From positions 26,728 to 90,727 of the forward strand of contig CAZFER010000017.1 in NCBI GenBank assembly GCA_964517495.1: DNA of 64,000 nucleotides. The letters are read 5' to 3'. Source of the DNA: CAZFER01 sp964517495. GTDB lineage: Bacteria > Hinthialibacterota > Hinthialibacteria > Hinthialibacterales > Hinthialibacteraceae. Position 1 is the first letter of the stretch. Each line of letters opens with the position of its first letter. The notes below the pieces were generated by a model that saw nothing but the letters and a program-made list of their open reading frames with translations, searched no databases and was not told where the DNA came from. Shown here piece after piece: positions 43,755 to 51,733 of this stretch. A program made the translations under genes and the position numbers.

Positions 43755-44150
43755 TTAGGATCGGGACAAACGTGCAGGGGTGTCGTTTTCTTCAGCGGTG
43801 ATGGTTACTTCCGTTCCATCCTGCAAGGTAATCTTGTTGCCTGTAGCCGATACATCTTTGGGGAATCCACCTTCCAAATAATACTCCAGAGAGTCAGGAT
43901 CGGTGATGTATTGCTCATCATCATCCCCCGATTCATCCAGTTGAGCCGCACGGTGTTTGGCAAAAGCAACTGAGCAGGCAGACTGCATGGCTGCGAACGT
44001 TCCATCTGCCGCAACCTTTTTCGCATCCGATGTTACGCTGACAAACTTGGGAACGGCAATGGCGGCGATGATTCCCAGAATCACCAAAACAACGATGATC
44101 TCGATGAAAGTGAAACCAGCTTGCTTCTTTTGTAAGGCTTTCTTTTTCAT
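43755..44150 (-). CDS. mshA: type IV pilin, MshA/MshB-like major pilin
   Basis: A 131-residue prepilin: leader MKKKALQKKQAG, then FTFIEIIVVLVILGIIAAIAVPKFVSVTSDAKK with Glu5. The SACSVAFAKHR region of the mature protein resembles MSHA-type major pilins. The globular domain is small and ends without a disulphide loop (only one Cys), unusual for a major pilin. AAGGAGGAAG before ATG 44150 gives a very strong start, as expected for an abundant subunit, and a sigma-54-type promoter lies 46 bases upstream. Confidence 0.87.
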   Translation of the reverse strand: MKKKALQKKQAGFTFIEIIVVLVILGIIAAIAVPKFVSVTSDAKKVAADGTFAAMQSACSVAFAKHRAAQLDESGDDDEQYITDPDSLEYYLEGGFPKDVSATGNKITLQDGTEVTITAEENDTPARLSRS

Positions 44151-44195
44151 ACTCTTCCTCCTTGAAAAGGTTTTTTTGGATTTGCCTTCCCAATA

Positions 44196-44211
44196 TGCGA
44201 ATGATGTGCCA
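44196..44211 (-). promoter_or_regulatory. sigma-54-type promoter for the pilin operon
   Basis: The minus strand reads TGGCACATCATTCGCA: -24 GG and -12 GC are correctly spaced, with 14 of 16 positions matching TGGCACG-N4-TTGCA. Pilin genes in Pseudomonas, Geobacter and Myxococcus are also RpoN-dependent. Confidence 0.68.
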
Positions 44212-44627
44212 AATTTTCCAGGCGACGAAAATGACTTTTCTTATGGAAATTCTTGAATAGAATAATGTTAACTTATGTTCATTGATGAATTGTAATCCAC
44301 ATTTACTCAATATAAAAATGCAACATCACGTTTAACTTCGTTATAGAGAAATAATCAAGGTTATTGAATTTGATCTAAAAAAATCATTTTGAATTTCAAA
44401 ATGATAAATTAAGGTTCAGCTCTTTATCTTCCTTATAAATATGAGAAAAAAGGTCAATTATGCTCATAATTTACTTAATGTTCGGTTTACTTCCATTAAA
44501 ATCAATCAATAATCCATTCGGGGAAAAATGACAGGATTTTTTTTCACTGTAATTGGGCAATTATTTCTTTTCATCAAAACGATTAGCAATTTTAAAAAGA
44601 TTTTCTTTCAACATTGGAGACGGAAAA
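44212..44627. other. divergent pilus intergenic region
   Basis: 415 bases, A+T-rich, containing the 23-bp palindrome. No convincing -35/-10 pair stands out for the assembly operon among the many A+T-rich hexamers. No coding frame or RNA gene recognised. Confidence 0.5.
44383..44405. promoter_or_regulatory. 23-bp palindrome between the divergent pilus operons
   Basis: Arms ATCATTTTGAA (44383-44393) and TTCAAAATGAT (44395-44405) are perfectly inverted around one base. It lies midway between the pilin promoter and the assembly operon start. Operator for a dimeric activator or repressor is the simplest reading. On the minus strand a T-run follows, but no gene upstream needs a terminator there. 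Confidence 0.6.
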
Positions 44628-45560
44628 ATGTTTCTAAGCCGAAAAACCCCCGCTGCTTATTTAGGGATTGATATTGGCGTATCATATGTAAAAGGGGTTT
44701 TGATAGAAAAAGAGGGTAATAGATATTCGGTTCGGCGCGTTTTCCGGTTTCCTTCTGATCAAATGAACACGCTTCGTGAGTATTATCCCGAGGGAGAATA
44801 TCACGTAGCAGTTGCCATCCCTTCAAACAAAATAGATATACGAAGTTTGATTTTGCCGGGGCTGCCAGAGAAAGAATTTCATCACATGATCGGTTACGAA
44901 ATTGCCAAAGAAATTGGAATTGATGAAAAAGACCTTTATTATGATTACACGTATTCAAACGATCAACATTCAGCTCGTTCATCCAAGAAAAAGATTATCG
45001 TTTTTTCTTGCCGGCGAGCGGATATGGATGTTTTTTTAACTCGCTATGGTTACCCTAAAACGAAAATTGATGTTGTCGATGTGGATTGGATGGGTTTGCT
45101 AAACCTTTATAGTGAAGTCATCCCGGATTTTTCTTCAAAAACATTCATAGGCATTGATGCCGGTGAATCGGGATTAAAACTTCTCCTCCTTCGTAATGGC
45201 GTGCTGAGCTTTTGCCGCCATTACCCACTGGTTGCCACACCAGGAATAGCGGAATTGGCGGATGAAGATGATATGATGAATGATATTGCTACGGAGATAC
45301 AAAGAACAGTTCATTATTGTAAATCACAATTTCATATATTCGCACAGGGTATATCAGCGATTTTGGTCTCAGGCGGGAAAGCGGCTGCTCCGTTATTCCT
45401 GGAGCATTTGAAAGTGCGTACAAATTTTAATTGTCAAAGCATTAATATTACAAACACCAATAGATTTATTTTTGACGATCAATCAATAACGGAAGCGGAT
45501 TTCTTGAGCTATGCCGTGGCATTCGGTATGGCCCTCCGGCTTATACGAAACAGACGATGA
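44628..45560 (+). CDS. mshI: pilus assembly ATPase-fold protein, MshI/PilM-like
   Basis: A 310-residue protein from ATG 44628 (GGAG at 44616-44619); a longer frame from 44553 lacks a site. The actin-like fold is marked by AYLGIDIGVSYVKGVLI at the start, FIGIDAGESGLKLLLLRNG in the middle, and ILVSGGKAAAPLFLEHL near the end, as in PilM. PilM/MshI sits in the cytoplasm and links the platform to PilN. Its stop overlaps the start of the PilN-like gene by four bases. First gene of the plus-strand assembly operon. Confidence 0.87.
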   Translation: MFLSRKTPAAYLGIDIGVSYVKGVLIEKEGNRYSVRRVFRFPSDQMNTLREYYPEGEYHVAVAIPSNKIDIRSLILPGLPEKEFHHMIGYEIAKEIGIDEKDLYYDYTYSNDQHSARSSKKKIIVFSCRRADMDVFLTRYGYPKTKIDVVDVDWMGLLNLYSEVIPDFSSKTFIGIDAGESGLKLLLLRNGVLSFCRHYPLVATPGIAELADEDDMMNDIATEIQRTVHYCKSQFHIFAQGISAILVSGGKAAAPLFLEHLKVRTNFNCQSINITNTNRFIFDDQSITEADFLSYAVAFGMALRLIRNRR

Positions 45561-46144
45561 AACAAGTCAATCTTTTGATCAAGCATAGCGGTGTGGAAAC
45601 AGGGTTTATTATTCATCCATTTTGGAAGAAATATGCTCTGGTTTCTCTTTTGGCTGTATTGGTCAGTTTATTGTTCTTCCTTTTATTTCAGCGCCAACTT
45701 TCACGCTTGGAGTCAACAAAGCAGCATTTATCTGATTATCTGGCAGATTATCAACTATCCAAAACCTGGTTTGAAGAGCAAGTGACTAAACAAATACAGT
45801 TGGAAACACAATTACATTCATTGCGAACCCAAACAGAAAACAACTATCGATTAAATAAAAATCCATCGGCATCCATGTTGGATTTAATGCAAAAAATATC
45901 CACGGCCATGCCAGACGGTGTTTGGTTAAAGGAAATTCAATGTTCCTATCTAAATAAAACGGTTACCCTGATTGGATTTTCGACCACGAAAGCGGAGTTG
46001 GAGTTACTTATTGAAGAGGGATTAAAAAAGGAAACGAATTTGCATGATTTTATCATCCAGACCTTCAAGCGGATAAGCGAACAAAATTATTTTGAGTTTG
46101 AACTGGAATTTCAATTTACTGCCGAGTCAGCACAATTGGAATGA
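45557..46144 (+). CDS. PilN-like pilus inner-membrane protein
   Basis: A 195-residue bitopic protein: a short cytoplasmic start (MKQVNLLIKHSGVETGF; the usual INLLP motif is VNLLI), one membrane helix (KYALVSLLAVLVSLLFFLLFQ), a periplasmic coiled coil and a small ferredoxin-like end (GVWLKEIQCSYLNKTVTLIGFS). This is the PilN plan. It is coupled to the gene before it (4-base overlap) and followed after 12 bases by the PilO-like gene. Confidence 0.85.
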   Translation: MKQVNLLIKHSGVETGFIIHPFWKKYALVSLLAVLVSLLFFLLFQRQLSRLESTKQHLSDYLADYQLSKTWFEEQVTKQIQLETQLHSLRTQTENNYRLNKNPSASMLDLMQKISTAMPDGVWLKEIQCSYLNKTVTLIGFSTTKAELELLIEEGLKKETNLHDFIIQTFKRISEQNYFEFELEFQFTAESAQLE

Positions 46145-46156
46145 CGTGATATTCCT

Positions 46157-46771
46157 ATGGTGAGAAAAAATAAAGCAATAATGAGTTCTCAATCGAATTG
46201 GTTTCATTCATTACGCGAACCGCCTGCGCTTCGCATACGGATAATGATGTACCTCATGTCCGCCTTGTTGATCTATTTTATTTATGACCGGTATGTTTTG
46301 TATTACATGCCTCGATTTGATAATCTTCAAAAGGATATCCAGGAACAAATGGCTGAACTGCAAACCATCCATGCCTTGATGAATCAAATGCCAACCATTA
46401 TAGAAAAACAATCAAAAATTCAAAAAGCGATTATTCAAATTGAGAGCAAGATCGATCAATGGTACAATAACGCTATTCAATGCGATGAGAAAAAATTGGT
46501 TGATATTTTCAATAAACAGGGAGAAGAGGCTCTACTTTATCAATTCAAGGTGCAAAAAACCGGTCAAATTGGTAAACTGGATCACTATACGTATAATGTA
46601 AAGTTGCAAGGCAAGTACATGGAAATTATGGAATCGTTAAGGGATTTACATCGTTCAGCATGTCATAATCATCTATCCAGCTGGACGTTGTATGTTGAAA
46701 CCGCCAATCGCGAAAAAATCGCAGGTGAATTGGAATTCAGTATGTTCAGGCCAAGTCGAGTAGCACAATGA
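46157..46771 (+). CDS. PilO/MshJ-like pilus inner-membrane protein
   Basis: A 204-residue bitopic protein with a membrane helix (IMMYLMSALLIYFIYDRY) followed by a periplasmic coiled coil (LQKDIQEQMAELQTIHALM) and a ferredoxin-like domain (YNVKLQGKYMEIMESLRDLHR), the PilO plan. It should pair with the PilN-like protein to align the platform with the secretin. Its stop overlaps the next start by four bases. Confidence 0.83.
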   Translation: MVRKNKAIMSSQSNWFHSLREPPALRIRIMMYLMSALLIYFIYDRYVLYYMPRFDNLQKDIQEQMAELQTIHALMNQMPTIIEKQSKIQKAIIQIESKIDQWYNNAIQCDEKKLVDIFNKQGEEALLYQFKVQKTGQIGKLDHYTYNVKLQGKYMEIMESLRDLHRSACHNHLSSWTLYVETANREKIAGELEFSMFRPSRVAQ

Positions 46772-47337
46772 ACTTAATTATTTTACTCGCTTTTTTAATC
46801 AGCCAACAAGCCGATGTGGATGGCAATGGCGCCGGTGATTCTACCCTTAATCGCAATCCGTTTCAGCCCGTTTTCAGCCAACCGCAAAAACAACCTTCAA
46901 ACGCCACAAACAACTCAACTCCGTCCGCTGCACAAATCCAGTCGGCTAGTTTGCTACAACAATATGCCAATCAAATCGAGCCGCCATCATCTTTCCTGAT
47001 TTATGATTTGCGTTCAATTGCCATTCGTAAGGGCGGTCCCAAATTTGCCATGTTTGGCGAGCGTTTTTACACTGAAAACGATAGGATAGAAGGTTATACC
47101 ATACAACATATTTACCTGGATAAAGTCGTGTTACAAAAGAATGGCCAAACCATTGTTCGCTATTTACCCGATAATACCCCTGCTCCAGCAAATCAACCTC
47201 AAAACAGAAGATCAAATACTACAACAAACAGTCTTTTGGATATTCTCTCAGAAATGGAATCCGGATCGCCAACACCCAATCCAGCCAATGGGAATCCAGA
47301 CATGCTCGATAAGTTATTACGATTGATTGGTAAATAA
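46768..47337 (+). CDS. PilP/MshK-like protein
   Basis: A 189-residue protein with a short hydrophobic export segment (MNLIILLAFLISQQA), the motif RNPFQPVF that equals the RDPF-x-P signature of PilP/MshK, a Gln/Asn/Pro-rich linker, and a beta domain (AMFGERFYTENDRIEGYTIQHIYLDKVVLQKNGQTIVRYL) of the GspC/PilP homology-region type. No lipobox Cys is seen, unlike PilP lipoproteins. It would connect the PilNO complex to the secretin. The C-terminal 50 residues are a Pro/Asn-rich tail. Confidence 0.8.
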   Translation: MNLIILLAFLISQQADVDGNGAGDSTLNRNPFQPVFSQPQKQPSNATNNSTPSAAQIQSASLLQQYANQIEPPSSFLIYDLRSIAIRKGGPKFAMFGERFYTENDRIEGYTIQHIYLDKVVLQKNGQTIVRYLPDNTPAPANQPQNRRSNTTTNSLLDILSEMESGSPTPNPANGNPDMLDKLLRLIGK

Positions 47338-48833
47338 TGATGACAAAATCAATTTTTAGATCCACAATTGTTTTATGTTTTCTATTAACTTTCTTAGTGA
47401 TCCACCCTATGGCTAACCAAAATAGCACTATCACGACTGATGCGGGTGTTATTTCGCTTAACATGCCTAATGTACCGGTTGTGGATGCTCTACGAATGAT
47501 CGCTCGGTTGATGGATTTGAACATCATTATTGATTCCAGCGTTGAAGGTACCGTCAACCTCTATTTTGACGAGGTCCCCTGGCAGGACGCCTGGCAGGCC
47601 ATTCTTGAAACCACCAATCTGGTCAGCGAAGATCGCAATGGTTTTTACTATATTCACCCCATTCAAAAAGTTGAAACACTGCAAGAACCGCTTGGAATTC
47701 AAATCATCCAGCTGGAGCATATCGTTTTGGGGAGCCAGGGATTAACCAAAGGCTCCTCATTATCCCAGGATGGGGCTCGTGCCAATACATCAGCCAACAT
47801 CAGTCCATCTGTTTCAAATCAAGGGGCGTTAACAGAGGGAAGAACCCAAACGGACACCTCCATTCTTGAAATCCTAAACCAAGTCTTTGAAGAACGTGGA
47901 TTAAAGGCATCCATCGACGAACGAAGCAATCAACTGATTCTCAGTGCTCCCAATTCAGTTTTGCAAGAAGCCGTCACCTTGGTGGAAGCCTTGGATCGCC
48001 CATTGGAACAAGTTTTAATCGAAGCCAAAGTGCTACAGGTTAAAACTCAGGTGTTGGATCAATTGGGAGTGGATTGGGGTGGAATATATACCATCAATAA
48101 TCAAGGAACGTTTAATCTATCCGTAGATCGAACCCGGTCCAATAGCACGATCACAGAAACCGGCGGGGAATCGGGGACGTTTTCCGGGAGTCTCAACAAT
48201 TTTAATATTACAGTGTCAGCGTTGGTGGATCAGGGAGACGCTCGCATCCTATCCACTCCTCGTGTTGTCACACAACATAACCGTGAAGCCTTTATCTCCT
48301 CCGGACAGGAAATTCAAGTGCCTTCCGGCTTGGATATCAATGGCAATGCAACTTTTCGTGAACGCAAAGTGACGCTGGAACTTGGAGTAACTCCCCGCGT
48401 TCTTAGCCATTCCATGATTAATATGATTATTCGGCTGCGAAACGATAGCATTAACTATGCTCTGCAGCAGATCAGCGGTGTTCCCCCGTTGGATATCAGC
48501 TCAGTTGAATCAAATGTTACTTTAAAAAATCTTGAAACGGTTATTATTGGCGGCATTATTGTCAAGCAGAACAATGTTTCTTCCACCCGCATTCCGTTTT
48601 TCTCTGATATTCCATTGATAGGAAAGGTGTTTCAACATAACAGAACTCAAACGGATAATTCCGAATTACTGATTATGATCACCCCGAGGATTATGGATGA
48701 AGATATCAAATTGACTCAGCCAACTTCGTTTGAATCTCTCCCCTCCTCCATAATTAAAGAAGCAACGCATGATCAATCATCGCGCAAGCGGTTGCAAAAG
48801 GGATCGAAAATATTTTTTGGCGGCATAAGGTAA
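47337..48833 (+). CDS. mshL: type IV pilus secretin, MshL/PilQ-like
   Basis: A 498-residue outer-membrane secretin. A signal peptide ends near HPMA. An N-domain (VISLNMPNVPVVDALRMIARLMDLNIIID ... VNLYFDEVPWQDAWQAIL) is followed by a second N-domain (RSNQLILSAPNSVLQEAVTLVEALDRPLEQVLIEAKVLQV), then the secretin core (ILSTPRVVTQHNREAFISSGQEIQVP ... VTLELGVTPRVL ... ETVIIGGIIVKQ ... IPLIGKVF ... ELLIMITPRIM). There is no lipobox. The start ATG shares a base with the upstream stop. An Asn/Ser-rich linker (about 135-180) separates the N-domains. Confidence 0.93.
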   Translation: MMTKSIFRSTIVLCFLLTFLVIHPMANQNSTITTDAGVISLNMPNVPVVDALRMIARLMDLNIIIDSSVEGTVNLYFDEVPWQDAWQAILETTNLVSEDRNGFYYIHPIQKVETLQEPLGIQIIQLEHIVLGSQGLTKGSSLSQDGARANTSANISPSVSNQGALTEGRTQTDTSILEILNQVFEERGLKASIDERSNQLILSAPNSVLQEAVTLVEALDRPLEQVLIEAKVLQVKTQVLDQLGVDWGGIYTINNQGTFNLSVDRTRSNSTITETGGESGTFSGSLNNFNITVSALVDQGDARILSTPRVVTQHNREAFISSGQEIQVPSGLDINGNATFRERKVTLELGVTPRVLSHSMINMIIRLRNDSINYALQQISGVPPLDISSVESNVTLKNLETVIIGGIIVKQNNVSSTRIPFFSDIPLIGKVFQHNRTQTDNSELLIMITPRIMDEDIKLTQPTSFESLPSSIIKEATHDQSSRKRLQKGSKIFFGGIR

Positions 48834-48845
48834 GTTTCACATTAT

Positions 48846-50495
48846 ATGGACCCAAAACGATTAGGCGACATCCTCATAGATAGCGGACGCTTGACACCCG
48901 TGCAGCTGGAAAAAGCACTTGCTCGTAAAACACCCGATAAGCGATTGGGGATGGTTTTGCAAGAATTGGGAATGCTGACCGAAAAAGAAACCCTGGAAAC
49001 CATCGCCGAACAGTTCGAAATTCCTTTCATGGATTCGGATATGTTTTTGGTTGATCCCCTTGTGGTGGATTTGATCCCTGAACAATTTGCCCGAAAAAAT
49101 GAGGTTATTCCTCTATTCCTGGTGGATAATGAATTAACGGTGGCAATGTCTGACCCACTTGATATTCCCGTCGTCGATGAATTGCGCCGTTTGACTGGTA
49201 AACGTATACATTGTGTACTGGCGGCATCAAAAGCCATTAAAACCGCATTGGATGAGTATTACTCTGTTTCCCACTCCATTGAAAAAGTCATATGCTCGTT
49301 TGAAGACGATATCCCCAATCTGGATCAGGATAACGCACCGGCTATTCGGCTTGTTAATCAAATTCTTTATCACTCCATTAAACTCAATGCGAGTGACATC
49401 CACATTGAGCCATTGGAGAAGAATTTTAGAGTACGGTTTCGAATCGACGGGATACTGCACGAAATCTTTTCACCGCCAAAGTCACTCGGTGATGTGGTTA
49501 CCTCACGCATAAAAATCATGGCTAAATTGGATATATCTGAAAAGCGCCTGCCTCAAGATGGCCGTTTCACTATTACGATTGGTGATAGAACCGTTGATGT
49601 GCGGCTTTCCACGCTTCCCCTCATTCACGGCGAAAAACTGGTGCTTCGTATCCTGGATAAATCCTCACTCGTCATCGGATTGGATTTAATTGGTTTGGAT
49701 AAAGATGAATCAGCAACGATAAAAACCCTGTTAAACCGAACCTATGGGCTTTTATTAACCACAGGACCAACCGGCAGTGGCAAAACAACCACTCTTTATA
49801 GTATGATCCAATACATGGATACGCCAGATAAAAATATTGTCACCGTCGAAGATCCCGTCGAGTATGAATTCAACAAAATCAATCAACTCCAGGTTAACAG
49901 CAAAATTAATCTCACCTTCAGCCAGGCATTGCGTTCGATTCTGCGGCAGGATCCCGATGTGATTTTAGTGGGGGAAATTCGAGATACCGAAACAGCATCC
50001 ATTGCCATTCGTTCTGCCCTTACCGGGCATTTGGTGTTAAGTACGCTTCACACCAATGACGCGATCAGCACCATCGGCCGTTTGATCGATATGTCAGTCC
50101 CGCCTTATTTATTGGCATCGGCCTTGGTTGGCGTGGTTTCCCAGCGTTTGGTCCGAAAGGTCTGTGCCCATTGTGTTGAGTATGGCAAACCAGATCCAAC
50201 CATCCTGGCTCATTTCGGCATCCCCTATGATGACTGTTATCAATGGCCGATCAGCCATGGCTGCCCCCAGTGCAATAATACGGGATATAAGGGACGAACC
50301 GCCGTGTTTGAAATTGTGGTTGTCGATAATGAATTACGAAAATGGATTTTGAATTCATCATCCTCGGTGGAAATGTCGCAAGCCGCCCACAAAGTGAAAT
50401 ACCAGGATCTGAGAACCGCCGGGATCAAAAAGGTCTTGCAAGGTATAACCACGATGGAAGAAATCGAACGCGTTTCCACCAATCTTGAGGGATAA
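48846..50495 (+). CDS. mshE: pilus assembly ATPase, MshE/PilB-like
   Basis: A 549-residue GspE-family ATPase. Residues 5-56 contain two MshEN motifs: RLGDILIDSGRLTPVQLEKAL at 5-25 and RLGMVLQELGMLTEKE from 33, the fold that binds cyclic di-GMP in MshE; the first motif ends in Lys28 where Gln is usual. The ATPase core has Walker A GPTGSGKTT at about 306, VTVEDPVEYE, Walker B-region DPDVILVGEIRDTETA, STLHTNDA, and a four-cysteine zinc site (CAHC ... CPQC). It powers pilus extension. No PilT-like retraction ATPase is present in the window. Confidence 0.96.
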   Translation: MDPKRLGDILIDSGRLTPVQLEKALARKTPDKRLGMVLQELGMLTEKETLETIAEQFEIPFMDSDMFLVDPLVVDLIPEQFARKNEVIPLFLVDNELTVAMSDPLDIPVVDELRRLTGKRIHCVLAASKAIKTALDEYYSVSHSIEKVICSFEDDIPNLDQDNAPAIRLVNQILYHSIKLNASDIHIEPLEKNFRVRFRIDGILHEIFSPPKSLGDVVTSRIKIMAKLDISEKRLPQDGRFTITIGDRTVDVRLSTLPLIHGEKLVLRILDKSSLVIGLDLIGLDKDESATIKTLLNRTYGLLLTTGPTGSGKTTTLYSMIQYMDTPDKNIVTVEDPVEYEFNKINQLQVNSKINLTFSQALRSILRQDPDVILVGEIRDTETASIAIRSALTGHLVLSTLHTNDAISTIGRLIDMSVPPYLLASALVGVVSQRLVRKVCAHCVEYGKPDPTILAHFGIPYDDCYQWPISHGCPQCNNTGYKGRTAVFEIVVVDNELRKWILNSSSSVEMSQAAHKVKYQDLRTAGIKKVLQGITTMEEIERVSTNLEG

Positions 50496-50499
50496 GTCT

Positions 50500-51720
50500 G
50501 TGGCAACATTTTTTTACCGCGCATGTGATGATCAAGGCAACGTCAAAGAAGGACGTCTCTCCGCAGATAGCAAACAGGAAGTGTTGAACCATCTCGAAGA
50601 ACGCCATCTTCATCCCATCCACATTGAATCCCTCGAGCCCAAGGGCAAAAGGAAAAAGATCGAACATTTTATCATCCGCTCCATGCCGATCTCAAAACGA
50701 AAAATTGCTTTTTTCTTCGATCAATTATCGTTGATGATGAGTTCAGGAGTAACGTTTGTTGAGGCGTTACAAACCATCAGGGATCAAACCGATGACCGCC
50801 GCTTAAAAGATGTTCTGATGGATATCTGCGAAAAAGTTGAAAAAGGGCTGCAATTTCACGTCGCATTGGAAGACCACCCAACTGTATTCGATGAGGTAAC
50901 CATTCGTTTGGTTGAAGCGGGTGAACGTTCAGGAAAAATGGAAGCCACCTTGTTTCGAATCGCAGGGATGATCGAGTTTGATATTAAAATCAAACAACGT
51001 TTGCGCGACGCCACTCGTTACCCGAAAATCGTTATCGGCATCTTATTTGTTGCCGTGGCTCTTTTGGTATCCTTGGTTATCCCAAAATTTTCCGAGATGT
51101 TTATCAAAGCCGAAGTGGCGCTTCCCATTGTTACCCAGCTGTTAATTTTCGGTTATCAAAGTCTTTTGAATTATTGGCCGCTCATCCTTTTTATGATGTT
51201 GCTTTTATATCTTATCTATTATGTGTTGCAGCAGGATACCCGCTTTGTGTATATGGTGGAACGCTTGAAAATCCGTATGCCTTATACAAGCTCCATCGTT
51301 TTGAAAATTGAACTCAGCCGTGTTTTTCGCATGTTGTCTATTTTGTTGGATAGCGGAATCGATATTTTAAACGCTATTGAATTAATCACTAAAATCACTC
51401 AAAACAAGGTATTGGCGCTTGGCTTTCGGGATATGAAAAACAAACTCGAGCAAGGAATATCGTTACCTGAATCACTAAACGCTATTCCATACCTTCCAAA
51501 AATAGCGCGGCGGATGATCATACTCGGCGATAAAAGCGGCTACCTCAGCAAAAACCTGGTAAAGCTATCGGAAATTTATGAAAAACAGACCCAGCTTTCA
51601 ATCAAAAGTGTCAGCAGTATGCTGGAACCTATCCTCATCGTGTTTATTGGTATCCTGGTTTTAGTATTTGCCTTGGGTATTTTTCTCCCCATGTGGGATT
51701 TAATCAAAGTGGTGAAGTAA
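50500..51720 (+). CDS. mshG: pilus platform protein, MshG/PilC-like
   Basis: A 406-residue inner-membrane protein from GTG 50500, which has GAGGGA seven bases upstream; a TTG at 50485 would sit in that site. Two GspF domains are visible: KRKIAFFFDQLSLMMSSGVTFVEALQTI and IELSRVFRMLSILLDSGIDILNAIELI, each ending with a membrane segment (VIGILFVAVALLVSLVIPKF, IVFIGILVLVFALGIFLPMW). The N-terminus YRACDDQGNVKEGRLSAD is the usual GspF start. It anchors the ATPase. It is followed after 13 bases by the regulator gene. Confidence 0.95.
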   Translation: MATFFYRACDDQGNVKEGRLSADSKQEVLNHLEERHLHPIHIESLEPKGKRKKIEHFIIRSMPISKRKIAFFFDQLSLMMSSGVTFVEALQTIRDQTDDRRLKDVLMDICEKVEKGLQFHVALEDHPTVFDEVTIRLVEAGERSGKMEATLFRIAGMIEFDIKIKQRLRDATRYPKIVIGILFVAVALLVSLVIPKFSEMFIKAEVALPIVTQLLIFGYQSLLNYWPLILFMMLLLYLIYYVLQQDTRFVYMVERLKIRMPYTSSIVLKIELSRVFRMLSILLDSGIDILNAIELITKITQNKVLALGFRDMKNKLEQGISLPESLNAIPYLPKIARRMIILGDKSGYLSKNLVKLSEIYEKQTQLSIKSVSSMLEPILIVFIGILVLVFALGIFLPMWDLIKVVK

Positions 51721-51733
51721 CTGTGACGTGCCT

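Noticed and set aside
44383..44405. Palindrome as rho-independent terminator
   Set aside because: It is followed by T only on the minus strand, where no gene lies upstream; the stem is A+T-rich with an impossible one-base loop unless opened.
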